A stretch of 46,280 nt of DNA from Lactiplantibacillus daowaiensis (GTDB lineage Bacteria > Bacillota > Bacilli > Lactobacillales > Lactobacillaceae). Below the pieces are notes generated by a model. That model was not told the origin of the DNA. It was given only the letters and a program-made list of their open reading frames with translations, and did no database searches. Shown in pieces: positions 1 to 11,038 of this stretch. The DNA is taken from the NCBI RefSeq assembly GCF_005405085.1, contig NZ_BJDJ01000022.1, forward strand, positions 1-46,280, given 5' to 3'. The first letter of the stretch is position 1, and each line of letters begins with the position of its first letter. The translations under genes and the position numbers were made by a program.

Positions 1-186
1 TGGAATTAGCTACTACCATTGTAAGTGATTGCTTTGGGCTTTTTAATTTCTGTTCGGATTAATTATAGAATTTGCCTAAATAAAATCATTAATAGTGGTT
101 GAATGTTGCATGTAAAAGCGTGAAAATAGAGGGTGAATTAAGGGAATCTTAAGCAATTATGATTGAATTTTAGGTGGGGTGTATGT

Positions 187-2379
187 ATGGAAAGCAAACG
201 GACGCATTTTAAGATGTATAAAATTGGCCGCAAATGGGCCTTTGCTTGTGCCGTCTTACTGACTCTCGGCGGTGCTAGTGTGACCGTCAAGGCCGATACA
301 GCGACAAATAGCAGCAGTAGTAGTGAATCTTCAGTTGTTAGTAGCAGTCAATCAAGCTCGGTAGCCTCGAGTAGCAGTTCAGTCACCAAACAAAGTAGCG
401 TTGCTTCAAGCAGCAGTAGTCAAAGCAGTAGTTCGAGTCAAACTAGCAGCAGTACGGCTACGGACCAACAAGCTGGTACTGATGGGACGACGCAAACGAG
501 TAGTGCTAATAAAACAACGACGGCGCAAAATACAGCTAACCAAAGCAAAAACGATGCTACGAGCAAACAAGCTAGTGCATCGAATAGTTCAGCGGTCAGC
601 TCAAGCAGTACGTCATCAACGACTGAAACCAGTAGCAGTTCAGCATCCAGCACTAAGGATACGACGACAGTTGCTAGTGATGACAACACGGATTCAGTTC
701 AATCAGTATCACCAATGAGTGTTAGTTTAAACTCTGCTACGACCACATTTAAGACCTTTAAGAGCAGTTTTAAGGCCAATGTCAGCGCGACGACTAATGA
801 CGCGGTCGCTGATGGTGGATCGGTTTATGATGATTATCCAGATTTGAATAATATCTTAGGCATTTCATCACAATTCCATATTTTTGCCAATGAAGCCGAA
901 TTAAATGCCCATACTAACGGGAATATTGCCGTTGGTACTTTAACTGGGAATGTTAACTTTGGGACCAACATTATTGAAGAATTATTGGATAAAGATATTT
1001 CTTATATCCAAAATATTGCCAATATTGCCAGCAGTTCATTTGTCTCAGCTGGGGATACCCGGGTCAACAAAGTGATCTTTGGTGAAGGCATCGAAATCGA
1101 TGTCAGCAATCCTAACCGACCAACTGTCAATGGCACACCTATTGATCACTTGTTAGCTAGCGAAGTTTATCAAGATAAGAATGGTAACGTCTATATCGAT
1201 TTTGAAAAGGAATTCGCCGCATTAAAGAAGACGAATGAAACGTTAAGCGAAATGACTAGCAATGCAACTTACACCGCTAGTGACTTCCCAGATCAAAATA
1301 ATCGTGTGATTGATGTTACTGATATGACCCCTAATGAAAAGGGTCAAATCGTCATTAACCTTTCAGCTGATGTCTTGAATGGGGACACACCACTGACCAT
1401 CAAAGGGCTTTCTAGTGATAAAGATGGTAATACGATTATTATCAATGTTGATACCGAAGGCCAAGAAACTTATAATATCAATTCTCAAATCAAAGTTGTT
1501 TATGAGGATGGTTCTGACCGGAATAACCAAGAAACTGAAGACTTTGGGGATAACCATTTACTTTGGAACTTCTATGATTCAACTGCCAGCGACAAGCAAT
1601 ACACGGGTACCATCGAAGTTAACCGCCCATTCCAAGGTAGTGTGCTAGCACCTTCTGCAACGGTGGTCGCCAACCAAAATTTAGATGGTAATATTATTGC
1701 CGATAAAGTTATTGTTAAGGCTGAAACGCACCGGTGGGACTTACAAGATAATACCGATAATGAAAAGGATCCAGATCCTGAAGAACCAGAGAATCCAGGA
1801 ACAGTAGATCCTGAAGAACCGGAAACCCCAGGAACAGTGGATCCTGAAGAACCAGAAACACCGGGGACAGTGGATCCTGAAGAACCAGAAACGCCAGGAA
1901 CGGTAGATCCTGAAGAACCGGAAACCCCAGGGACAGTGGATCCCGAAGAACCAGAAACGCCTGATACTGAAGAACCAGAAGATTCCGAAGATCCTAATAC
2001 GGCAGTACCAAATGAAGAAACACCAGAAGACGAAGAATACTTGTATTCCGAAGATTATGACAAAGCGGTTGAAGAATCATTTGAAAATGAATTAGACCAA
2101 GCTTTGGCATTACCAAAGGATGAACAACTTGAAGCCGAAGAAGCGTTGTTATCGAAGTTAGATGCCGCTATTGCTAAGGCTAAAGCGGCTGGTGATCAAG
2201 CTTTGGTTGCTAAACTGGAAGCGTTACGGGCCCGGGTTATCGCTGCTTTTAAAGCAGTTGGAGTGACCTTGCCACAAACAGATGAAGCGCAAAATCATAC
2301 GGCTCAATTAATGGGCTTGGTTTTGGCCAGTGTCTTAACGTTAGGCGGCTTTGCTGCACGACGGAAACGGCGTAACTAA
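187..2379 (+). CDS. Choice-of-anchor A surface protein, LPQTxE-anchored
   Basis: Predicted cell-wall-anchored surface protein of 730 residues. The frame is open from a TTG at 163, but ATG 187 has AGGTGGGG 7-8 bases upstream and begins next to a KxYKxGKxW-type signal (FKMYKIGRKW), so 187 is chosen. Order: signal peptide to about residue 37, a Ser-rich stalk to about 170, a choice-of-anchor A domain at about 212-520 (from SVYDDYPDLNN to THRWDLQD), an acidic Pro/Glu stalk at about 525-610 with tandem 11-residue repeats of the DPEEPETPGTV type, an Ala/Glu/Lys-rich helical stretch, LPQTDE at 695-700, a hydrophobic segment and a RRKRRN tail. The LPQTxE motif is known for sortase substrates of the L. 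plantarum group. The next gene is a paralogue. The ligand is unknown. The family call rests on the match of the core to its neighbour and on remembered family sequences. Confidence 0.88.
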   Translation: MESKRTHFKMYKIGRKWAFACAVLLTLGGASVTVKADTATNSSSSSESSVVSSSQSSSVASSSSSVTKQSSVASSSSSQSSSSSQTSSSTATDQQAGTDGTTQTSSANKTTTAQNTANQSKNDATSKQASASNSSAVSSSSTSSTTETSSSSASSTKDTTTVASDDNTDSVQSVSPMSVSLNSATTTFKTFKSSFKANVSATTNDAVADGGSVYDDYPDLNNILGISSQFHIFANEAELNAHTNGNIAVGTLTGNVNFGTNIIEELLDKDISYIQNIANIASSSFVSAGDTRVNKVIFGEGIEIDVSNPNRPTVNGTPIDHLLASEVYQDKNGNVYIDFEKEFAALKKTNETLSEMTSNATYTASDFPDQNNRVIDVTDMTPNEKGQIVINLSADVLNGDTPLTIKGLSSDKDGNTIIINVDTEGQETYNINSQIKVVYEDGSDRNNQETEDFGDNHLLWNFYDSTASDKQYTGTIEVNRPFQGSVLAPSATVVANQNLDGNIIADKVIVKAETHRWDLQDNTDNEKDPDPEEPENPGTVDPEEPETPGTVDPEEPETPGTVDPEEPETPGTVDPEEPETPGTVDPEEPETPDTEEPEDSEDPNTAVPNEETPEDEEYLYSEDYDKAVEESFENELDQALALPKDEQLEAEEALLSKLDAAIAKAKAAGDQALVAKLEALRARVIAAFKAVGVTLPQTDEAQNHTAQLMGLVLASVLTLGGFAARRKRRN

Positions 2380-2394
2380 ATAAGATGATTTAAG

Positions 2395-2427
2395 GCAACT
2401 TGGATTAAATTCCAGGTTGCTTTTTTT
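2395..2427 (+). terminator. Intrinsic terminator after first anchor-A gene
   Basis: A 9-bp stem (GCAACTTGG at 2395-2403 with CCAGGTTGC at 2412-2420, one G-U pair) is followed by seven T. It lies 16 bases after the stop codon, so the two anchor-A genes are probably transcribed separately. Confidence 0.85.
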
Positions 2428-2674
2428 ATACAATGTGAATTGGATTTCAAACGATTATTTCCACTGACAATTAATTTTAATCAATCTGGATACTGATAAA
2501 TTAGGAATTCAAAAACTGAAAAATGCATATTGATTGTCAAAATCACATAGACACATTATGATTACGATAAGAAAATCACAATTGAATTGATGCGTTGAAA
2601 GAAAGGATGTGGCACAACCATGATTAGGTTGGATTTAGACCCAGGATAAACGAAAGTTAGCGGGGGTGTATGTC

Positions 2675-4558
<1,884 letters not shown>

Positions 4559-4575
4559 TAAACGTGATTGATGAA

Positions 4576-4605
4576 ATGTCTCTGAATATGAAGAGGCATT
4601 TTTTT
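4576..4605 (+). terminator. Intrinsic terminator after second anchor-A gene
   Basis: ATGTCTCT at 4576-4583 pairs with AGAGGCAT at 4592-4599 (one G-U pair) and is followed by a run of seven T. It sits 17 bases after the stop codon. Confidence 0.8.
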
Positions 4606-5111
4606 GAGAGAATGAAAAAAACCATTGCTGGCAGTTGACCCTAACAATGGTAATCCCCCGAATATGATATTAAATGACTCCTTGACCCCATGAAAAAGCT
4701 TGGTAGCTATTATACTTATAATCTAACTCTTTCATGATTAATAGTATATCGATGATTGATTTTAGCAGCAATTATTACTGATAGATTTACACCTAAATGA
4801 CTAACACTAGCAGGCTTAGTTTGGTTGCTTTCCTAATTTAGACAGTTTATTAGATGCAATTAGGTTGTGAAACTTAACAAAATATCAGCGGCAATGATAA
4901 ATTATTTCAACCTGTCATTTTGTTTGATGCCGTAATTGACCAGCTGATATAAAATAATTCATTTATCTGAACGGTTGTTAATCAGCTAATCCGCTATTTT
5001 TTTAGTTGCTGGCATGAGAGAAATCATAATAAGTAATAACTATTAAAGTAAGCTTCCTAACACCTAGAGATAACTTTTATGTTGGATTCGATCTGTTTGC
5101 TGATCTCAAAA
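4606..5111. other. AT-rich intergenic stretch without a gene
   Basis: About 500 bases with no convincing reading frame. It holds weak inverted repeats: ATATCAGC near 4883 against GCTGATAT near 4944, enclosing CGGCA/TGCCG. I see no clear function other than upstream DNA of the next surface gene. Confidence 0.5.
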
Positions 5112-5140
5112 TTGTGGTCTGATAGTCGACATGGTAAACC
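5112..5140 (+). promoter_or_regulatory. Candidate promoter of first MucBP gene
   Basis: TTGTGG at 5112-5117, a 17-base spacer and TAAACC at 5135-5140 preceded by TGG (extended -10 like). The block CATGGTAAACCTAAGATGC at 5130-5148 recurs with two changes ahead of the second MucBP gene, at the same distance from the start codon. A perfect 19-base hairpin sequence with ATGCAATT/AATTGCAT arms follows at 5145-5163. Confidence 0.55.
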
Positions 5141-5189
5141 TAAGATGCAATTTTGAATTGCATGGATTTAAGAGAGGGGATTCTGTAAC

Positions 5190-7997
5190 ATGCGACTAAA
5201 ACAGTTAAAGCGAACCAGAAATTTAAAAGAGCATTATAAATTATATAAAGCAGGTAAACAATGGTACTTATCAGCGGTGCTAGCATTTGGTGGACTTCTA
5301 ATCGGGACACAAACGTTAATCAAGCCAATTCATGCAGCTACGACGACTGATACAACGACAGCACCATTAGTAACAAGTGCCACGTCAAGCGCCGGCAATA
5401 CGGCAACCTTAACGGCAACGACCGCTAGTGACGCGTCAACGACAAGTACGGCGTCAACAGCTAGTTCCACGGCAACAAGCGCAAGCAGTGCCGCCAGTTC
5501 AAGCGCAACAGCGCCGGCAAGTTCAGCAGCATCGACAGCTAGTTCCACGGCAACAAGTGTAAGTAGTGCTGCCAGCTCAAGTGCAACAACACCAGCTAGT
5601 TCCACAGCAACGAGTGCAAGCAGTGCCGCTAGTTCAAGTGCAACAACACCAGCCAGTTCCACGGTAACAAGCGCAAGTAGTACCGCAAGTTCAAGTGCAA
5701 CAGCGCCAGCCAGTTCAGCAGCATCCACGGCAACAAGTGCAAGTAGTACTGCTAGTTCAAGTGCAACAACGCCAGCTAGTTCCGCAGCAACGAGTGCAAG
5801 CAGTACCGCAAGTTCAAGTGCAGCAACACCAGCCAGTTCCACGGCAACGAGTGCAAGTAGTGCTGCCAGTTCAAGTGCAACAACACCAGCTAGTTCTACG
5901 GCAACGAGTGCAAGCAGTACCGCCAGCTCGAGTGCAACAACGTCAACCAGTTCCGCAGCAACAAGTGCAAGTAGTGCTGCCAGTTCAAGTGCAACAACAC
6001 CAGCTAGTTCCGCAGCAACGAGTGCAAGTAGTGCTGCCAGTTCAAGTGCAACAACACCAGCTAGTTCCGCAGCAACAAGTGCAAGTAGTGCTGCCAGTTC
6101 AAGTGCAACAACACCAGCTAGTTCCGCAGCAACGAGTGCAAGCAGTGCTGCCAGTTCAAGCGCAACAGCACCGGTAAGTTCCACGGCAACAAGTGCAAGC
6201 AGTGCCGCAAGTTCAAGCGCAACAGCACCGGTAAGTTCCACGGCAACAAGTGCAAGCAGTGCCGCAAGTTCAAGCGCAACAGCGCCGGCAAGTTCAGCAG
6301 CAACACCAGCCAGTTCCACGGCAACGAGTGCAAGCAGTACCGCCAGCTCTAGTGCAACAGCGGCTTCCAGTGCAGCATCAACAGCTAGTTCAGCTGCTTC
6401 TAGTGCTTCGTCATCCACGGCCACTTCCACGGCTACTAGTGCATCCGCTGTGGCCGGAGGTTTAACAATTAATTATGTTGACTTAGATGGTCATCCAGTC
6501 GCTACCGCAACAAAGATTACTGGTGATATTGGGACGACTTATACGATTGTGCCGCTAAATATCACAGGGTATACATGTGAACAAGTTGGTACTGGTAGTG
6601 CTGCCACTAGTGGGACGTTAGGAGCCGCAGCGGGACAAATCACCTTCATCTATGCACCGGATGTGGTTCATGCCACAGTAACTTATTATGATACGACCAC
6701 TCAACAGACATTGTCATCTGAAGACTTAATGGGGACTTATGGTTCAGCGACAACTTACACTCCAACGGCAACTTTAGCTGGCTATACATCACAAGGGTAT
6801 CAGGTGACTAGCGATCCATTCCCAGCGACTGGATTAATCTTTGATCAACCAGATACGACGGCCACGTATACAATTGACTTGGCACATAAGACGGTCACTG
6901 TTACCCCAACAACTGCCAAATCGTTATTACCAGCAGGTTGGGCACGTACGCTAGACTTATCACGCTTCATTACCGAAACAGTGGCCTACCAATACCCTGA
7001 TGGTCAATCAGCTGCCACACCAACTAAACAAACGGCGTTATTTACGCGGAATGCGACGGTTGATTTAGTGACTGGTACCCCAACTTACGGGACTTGGCGT
7101 ACGACGGGGACTGATGGCTTTGCTGCAGTAACCGCACCAACGGTTACTGGTTATACGGCAGCCACCCCTGAGTTAGCTGCTGTAACGGGGCTAACTGCAA
7201 CGAGTCCAGATGTTGCAACGACGGTCCACTATGTACCAGATGCTGAAACGGCAACCGTTAACTACTATTTGAATGGGACGACCACGCCGCTAGCGCCAAG
7301 CACTGAATTAACTGGAGGATACGATACGCCATATGCCACTTCAGCGCCAGATATTGATGGTTATGCATTAGCGTTAGCACCAAGTGATGCGGCAGGGACA
7401 TTTACCACTGCACCAACTACCGTTGACTATTATTACGTTCCAGTGACGAGTGCACCGGCAAGTGCTGCGTCAACCACACCTACGAGCACCCTAACTTCGG
7501 CCGCGCCAACGACCACGTTAGCGACCCCAACGGCAAGTGCAACGCCAACAGCGACGACCAAGACGAAACCATCAAAAGTTGCCACCCCTAAGCAAAAGAC
7601 GAAGACCGCTGGCAAAAAGCAATTGACCGCTACAAAGGGTAAGTCATTGAGAAAAACACCGGCGAAGCAGTTACATTTGTTGAAAGCCAGCCATTCGGCA
7701 ACACCGGCATTTCACAAATTAGCAACAAGTGGGCAACCAGTTTATAACGAACATGGCGAGATCATTGGCACAACGAGAGTTGGCAAGCCTAGAACACAAT
7801 CAGCGTTTGATAAAAAGACTGGTTTAAAGCGAAAAGCTGTTGGTTTAACGAAAGCCAAAGTGGCACCTTTGGCAGCTGATCATCGGTTGCCACAAACGGA
7901 TGAAAGCCAAGTGGGACCAACTAATGTTTTAGGCTTATTAACGCTAGGCTTAATGGGGTTACTTGGCCAATTAGGTTTACGGCGAAAAAAGTTATAA
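5190..7997 (+). CDS. MucBP-domain adhesin with 19-residue Ser/Ala/Thr repeats
   Basis: Predicted mucin-binding-type surface adhesin of 935 residues, starting at ATG 5190 behind AGAGAGGGGA. The N-terminus has the KxYKxGKxW signal (YKLYKAGKQW) and a cleavage-like IHAATT. Residues about 50-423 form a long Ser/Ala/Thr stalk whose core is an exact 57-bp (19-residue) tandem repeat of the type ATSASSAASSSATTPASS. Then come MucBP-like modules at about 424-495, 495-560 and 685-755 (INYVDLDGHPV, VTYYDTTTQQ, VNYYLNGTT openings and GY turns), with a Mub-B2-like module at about 580-680. A Lys/Arg-rich stretch at about 790-890 precedes LPQTDE at 900-905, a hydrophobic helix and RRKKL. The stalk is likely O-glycosylated and spans the wall; both are inference. 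The repeat should vary in copy number between strains without breaking the frame. Confidence 0.9.
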   Translation: MRLKQLKRTRNLKEHYKLYKAGKQWYLSAVLAFGGLLIGTQTLIKPIHAATTTDTTTAPLVTSATSSAGNTATLTATTASDASTTSTASTASSTATSASSAASSSATAPASSAASTASSTATSVSSAASSSATTPASSTATSASSAASSSATTPASSTVTSASSTASSSATAPASSAASTATSASSTASSSATTPASSAATSASSTASSSAATPASSTATSASSAASSSATTPASSTATSASSTASSSATTSTSSAATSASSAASSSATTPASSAATSASSAASSSATTPASSAATSASSAASSSATTPASSAATSASSAASSSATAPVSSTATSASSAASSSATAPVSSTATSASSAASSSATAPASSAATPASSTATSASSTASSSATAASSAASTASSAASSASSSTATSTATSASAVAGGLTINYVDLDGHPVATATKITGDIGTTYTIVPLNITGYTCEQVGTGSAATSGTLGAAAGQITFIYAPDVVHATVTYYDTTTQQTLSSEDLMGTYGSATTYTPTATLAGYTSQGYQVTSDPFPATGLIFDQPDTTATYTIDLAHKTVTVTPTTAKSLLPAGWARTLDLSRFITETVAYQYPDGQSAATPTKQTALFTRNATVDLVTGTPTYGTWRTTGTDGFAAVTAPTVTGYTAATPELAAVTGLTATSPDVATTVHYVPDAETATVNYYLNGTTTPLAPSTELTGGYDTPYATSAPDIDGYALALAPSDAAGTFTTAPTTVDYYYVPVTSAPASAASTTPTSTLTSAAPTTTLATPTASATPTATTKTKPSKVATPKQKTKTAGKKQLTATKGKSLRKTPAKQLHLLKASHSATPAFHKLATSGQPVYNEHGEIIGTTRVGKPRTQSAFDKKTGLKRKAVGLTKAKVAPLAADHRLPQTDESQVGPTNVLGLLTLGLMGLLGQLGLRRKKL
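5500..6360 (+). repeat. 57-bp in-frame tandem repeat array
   Basis: Direct count of GCAAGTAGTG-type anchors gives positions 5967, 6024, 6081 and 6138, all exactly 57 bases apart. Looser copies extend on both sides. Each unit codes for 19 residues rich in Ser, Ala and Thr. The central copies differ by only a few third-position changes, which points to recent expansion or gene conversion. Confidence 0.9.
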
Positions 7998-8030
7998 TCA
8001 ATTAAATTGATGAATCCCTGATATAGCATG

Positions 8031-8064
8031 TCGCCACCTATGATTGTGTAGGTGGCGATATTTT
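8031..8064 (+). terminator. Probable terminator after first MucBP gene
   Basis: A perfect 10-bp stem (TCGCCACCTA at 8031-8040 with TAGGTGGCGA at 8049-8058) is followed by a weak T-rich tail (TATTTTA). Confidence 0.7.
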
Positions 8065-8311
8065 AGGCAAAGTTGGTTAGGACAGTCAACAAATATTTAG
8101 GCTGAGCAAACTTAATTTCAACGGACTGATTTGGTTGATCATGCGTCGCTATGAATTTCTTTGTGGGGATAGGCGACTAGCTAAGTGAAATGGCTGAGTT
8201 GATAAGAAAGTTGATACAAATTTCTTCGTAGCGTTCCCTTTATTTTGGAAAACTAACAAACTAGTCGGTGACTAGGTGCGCCATACTTTTAGACCAATGT
8301 AATCCGCAGAG
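8065..8311. other. Intergenic stretch without a gene
   Basis: Between the terminator of the first MucBP gene and the candidate promoter of the second I see no reading frame, RNA gene or strong repeat. Confidence 0.5.
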
Positions 8312-8341
8312 TTGGTGCTAGCATAGCTGGCATGCTAAACC
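8312..8341 (+). promoter_or_regulatory. Candidate promoter of second MucBP gene
   Basis: TTGGTG at 8312-8317, an 18-base spacer and TAAACC at 8336-8341 preceded by TGC. The block CATGCTAAACCTAAGGTGC at 8331-8349 matches 17 of 19 bases of the block ahead of the first MucBP gene. The distance from TAAACC to the start codon is the same in both genes. Confidence 0.55.
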
Positions 8342-8390
8342 TAAGGTGCCAATGAGATAGAGGAGGATTTTTAAGAGGGAAGTGTACCAA

Positions 8391-10652
8391 ATGCGTATTA
8401 AACAACTTCAACGTCAGTCCAAAGTGACTGAACGCTATAAACTATATAAAGCTGGCAAAAACTGGCAAACAGCGATGTTACTCATCGTTAGTGGCACATT
8501 ATTGGGGTTAGCAACGGTTAGGCAGCCAGTTCAGGCAGCAACGACTGCGTCGACAGCAGTCGTTGCGACAAGTCAAACAGCGACAAGTCAAACAGCGACA
8601 AGTCAAACAGCGACAAGTCAAACAGCGACAAGTCAAACAGCGACAAGTTTAGCGCCGACTAGCGCGACAAATGCTGTTAACCGTCAGTCGGCGAGTGTTG
8701 TCAGTTCAAGCGAAACTAGTCATACTACTAGTGCTGCAGCGACTACCACAGTTGCAAGTGGTGCCTTAAGCGACGCACCAAGTGAAGTGGCTAGTGTAAC
8801 AAGTACGGTCAGTTCAGCAGCTAGCGCAACCACTCCGACTAGTGCGCCATCATATAGCGAAGCACCAAGTGATACGTTATCTTCACTTAGTGGACCAACA
8901 TCGGAAAATCCAGCAACCAGCTTAGCAAATTCGGCTGTGATTAGCCAAGCTAGTGTAGCGACCAGTACTGCAGTAACGGATAGTACAGTTGTGACCTTGG
9001 CTGATTCGAAAGTACAACCAGCCTTACAAGCTGATTTTGAAGCAGCTAATAGCGATGCTGTGACTGGAAGTTCACAAGTCATTCATTTACAGTCCACAAA
9101 GACAGCAGCCCCTGCAGGCGTCGTTCATATGCGTTATGTCGATGAAGCTGGTCAAACGATTAAACCAGAACGGGTCATGAGTGCTGGTCAAATTGGCGAT
9201 TATTATCGAATCAATCCAGTTAAAATTGCGGGTTATGATTTTAAGGAAGTTAGTCCAGATGGATTGCCGGCTTATGGGCCGTTTCCAGAAACTGACGGGA
9301 CCGTTATTTTGATTTATACGCCGAAAACGATTCATAGTCTGGTCACGTATTTCGATACCACGACGAAAACAATTTTAAAAACTGATCTTCTCACAGGGCC
9401 ATTTAACAGTGTGGCTACGTATCAAACAGTACCGACAATTGCGACTTACTTAAAGCAAGGGTATCAATTAATTAGCGATGATTACCCCACTGATGGTCGG
9501 ATATTTACTGATGCCAATGGTTTATCAGAATATGTGGTGAAGTTAGCCCATCAATTCGAGATGCTAGTGCCAGGTACACCAACTAGTCCAGCTGATTTAA
9601 CGCATACCGTGACGCGAACGATTCGGTATCAATATTTAGATGGTCAGCTGGCCGTTGAACCGTTAGTTGAACAATTAACGTTTACGCGGACGGCCATTAA
9701 AGATCAGGTCACTGGCGAAGTGACTTACCAACCTTGGGTTCCGACCACTATGACGAGTTTTGCGACACATCAAGTACCAGAAATTAGCGGTTATGTTGCG
9801 CAGCCACAAGTTGTACCAGCAGATCCAGCCGTGACCGTGGCAACCCCAGATAGCGAGGTGTTAGTGATTTATCATCCGGAAGAAAGTGACGTTACCACGG
9901 GCCAAGTCACGGTAACTTATTATTTAGCCGGCTCGACGACCGAACTAGCGCCGGCACAACAACTTACGGGTAAATTGGGTACGGATTATCAGGTTAGTGC
10001 ACCAATGATTACAGGATATGAATGGGATGGTCAGTTGCCAACTAATGCGCAAGGACAGTATGGTGTAACACCAATCGTTGTGCAGTTCAACTATATCCCA
10101 GTCTTAATTTTGCCTGGAAAGCCGAATCCAACACCAACGCCAAATCCAGTACCGACACCAACACCAGATGAAAAACCTGCGCCGGGTGAAAAGCCAGAAC
10201 CGGGTGAAAAACCAGAGCCAAGTGAAAAGCCAGAACCAGGTGAAAAACCAGCACCGGAAAAACCAACGCCAGAAGTGCCAGAGCCGGAAGCCTCGCTTAA
10301 ACCAACTGGAACACCCACTCCAGGTCAACGACCAGTACCGGTACCACAGCAAGGTTATCGACCGGGAAGCGTGGTGGTTCACACCGGCACAACCCCACAA
10401 GGCTTAAAACCAAGTGCAGGCTATGTGTTGCCAAAGCCAACTGGTCAGTTGGTTTTTGCACATTCAGTAGCCGGTACAATTAAGCGACCAGTCGCGATTG
10501 TGTTATCGCAACCAACCAGGAGTTCTAAAGTGACAAGCACTCATTTACCACAGACTACTGAGGCACCGTCAACTGGTTGGTGGGGGGCGTTACTTTTGGC
10601 ACTCACTTTAGGCTTGAGCCGGTTAGGTTGGCGCCGACGCCGACCACGTTAA
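8391..10652 (+). CDS. MucBP-domain adhesin with ATSQT repeats
   Basis: Paralogue of the preceding adhesin, 753 residues. A GTG at 8382 is in frame but has almost no spacing from AAGAGGGA. ATG 8391 gives a MRIKQL start that matches the MRLKQL start of the paralogue, so it is chosen. It has the KxYKxGKxW signal (YKLYKAGKNW), then five to six copies of ATSQT coded by a 15-bp repeat at about 8568-8645, and a Ser/Thr/Ala stalk to about 240. MucBP-like modules begin near 243 (HMRYVDEAGQ) and at the VTYFDTTTK and VTVTYYLAGSTTEL segments, with a Mub-B2-like module (RYQYLDGQLAVEP) between. A Pro-rich region with GEKPEP repeats follows. LPQTTE at 719-724 precedes a hydrophobic helix and WRRRRPR. It also fits the LPQTxE sortase motif. 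The ligand is unknown; mucin or host glycans are the usual inference. Confidence 0.89.
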   Translation: MRIKQLQRQSKVTERYKLYKAGKNWQTAMLLIVSGTLLGLATVRQPVQAATTASTAVVATSQTATSQTATSQTATSQTATSQTATSLAPTSATNAVNRQSASVVSSSETSHTTSAAATTTVASGALSDAPSEVASVTSTVSSAASATTPTSAPSYSEAPSDTLSSLSGPTSENPATSLANSAVISQASVATSTAVTDSTVVTLADSKVQPALQADFEAANSDAVTGSSQVIHLQSTKTAAPAGVVHMRYVDEAGQTIKPERVMSAGQIGDYYRINPVKIAGYDFKEVSPDGLPAYGPFPETDGTVILIYTPKTIHSLVTYFDTTTKTILKTDLLTGPFNSVATYQTVPTIATYLKQGYQLISDDYPTDGRIFTDANGLSEYVVKLAHQFEMLVPGTPTSPADLTHTVTRTIRYQYLDGQLAVEPLVEQLTFTRTAIKDQVTGEVTYQPWVPTTMTSFATHQVPEISGYVAQPQVVPADPAVTVATPDSEVLVIYHPEESDVTTGQVTVTYYLAGSTTELAPAQQLTGKLGTDYQVSAPMITGYEWDGQLPTNAQGQYGVTPIVVQFNYIPVLILPGKPNPTPTPNPVPTPTPDEKPAPGEKPEPGEKPEPSEKPEPGEKPAPEKPTPEVPEPEASLKPTGTPTPGQRPVPVPQQGYRPGSVVVHTGTTPQGLKPSAGYVLPKPTGQLVFAHSVAGTIKRPVAIVLSQPTRSSKVTSTHLPQTTEAPSTGWWGALLLALTLGLSRLGWRRRRPR
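8568..8645 (+). repeat. 15-bp in-frame tandem repeat (ATSQT)
   Basis: The unit ACAAGTCAAACAGCG recurs identically about five times with no third-position drift. It is a slippage-prone tract inside the coding region that would change protein length by five residues per unit. Confidence 0.9.
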
Positions 10653-10713
10653 ATTAGCTTTCCCCCTTAAATATAGTTGTTATGCCGGTTGGATGCGGTG
10701 GTGGCACCGCAGT

Positions 10714-10752
10714 AAATAGCCGAGCAGTTGTTAAAAACTGCTCGGCTATTTT
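10714..10752 (+). terminator. Strong intrinsic terminator after second MucBP gene
   Basis: A perfect stem of about 15-16 bp (AATAGCCGAGCAGTT with its complement) at 10714-10729 and 10736-10751 ends in T. It closes the surface-protein cluster. A smaller hairpin (TGCGGTG/CACCGCA) lies just before it. Confidence 0.88.
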
Positions 10753-10990
10753 ATGACATACTCCTATGACCACGCCTAATTCCTTGACCCCGCAATCACA
10801 TACCGTGACCAAATTGGTCTAGTCGGTATAAAGGCTAACCCCCATTAGCTTTTATAACCATTATTATAATCAGTATCATCAAATAGTCAATATATATTCG
10901 AATAAATCGGTTTAAAATATTTGAATTAATAATGGATATTCAATATCCACAATGATGTAAGCATGATGCTAGGTCAATTTGCAGACACCA
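10753..10990. other. Non-coding stretch with an isolated operator-like palindrome
   Basis: No gene is seen. Two palindromes stand out. GACCAAATTGGTC near 10807-10819 runs into GGTCTAG, which resembles half of a DasR/NagR-type site. ATTCGAATAAAT at 10897-10908 repeats the core of the motif found at the gntR/hydrolase promoter about 950 bases away. Confidence 0.45.
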
Positions 10991-10992
10991 AA

Positions 10993-11022
10993 ACCACCCT
11001 TGGCAAGTTGCCCAAGGGTGGT
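10993..11022 (-). terminator. Probable terminator of the gntR-family gene
   Basis: ACCACCCTT and AAGGGTGGT arms lie 17 bases beyond the stop codon of the minus-strand regulator. Read on the minus strand, TTTTGG follows the stem. Confidence 0.65.
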
Positions 11023-11038
11023 GTGCAGTTGGTAAAGT

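Noticed and set aside
5500..6360. Regular direct repeats that could suggest a CRISPR array
   Set aside because: Units are contiguous, 57 bp, in frame and protein-coding, with no unique spacers and no cas genes nearby.
5330..6430. A 366-codon open frame on the minus strand with repeated hydrophobic Ala/Leu/Val units
   Set aside because: It is the mirror of the Ser/Ala/Thr repeats of the + strand adhesin. The 57-bp unit happens to lack stops on the other strand, so the open frame is copied with each repeat. It has no ribosome binding site and no signal of its own.
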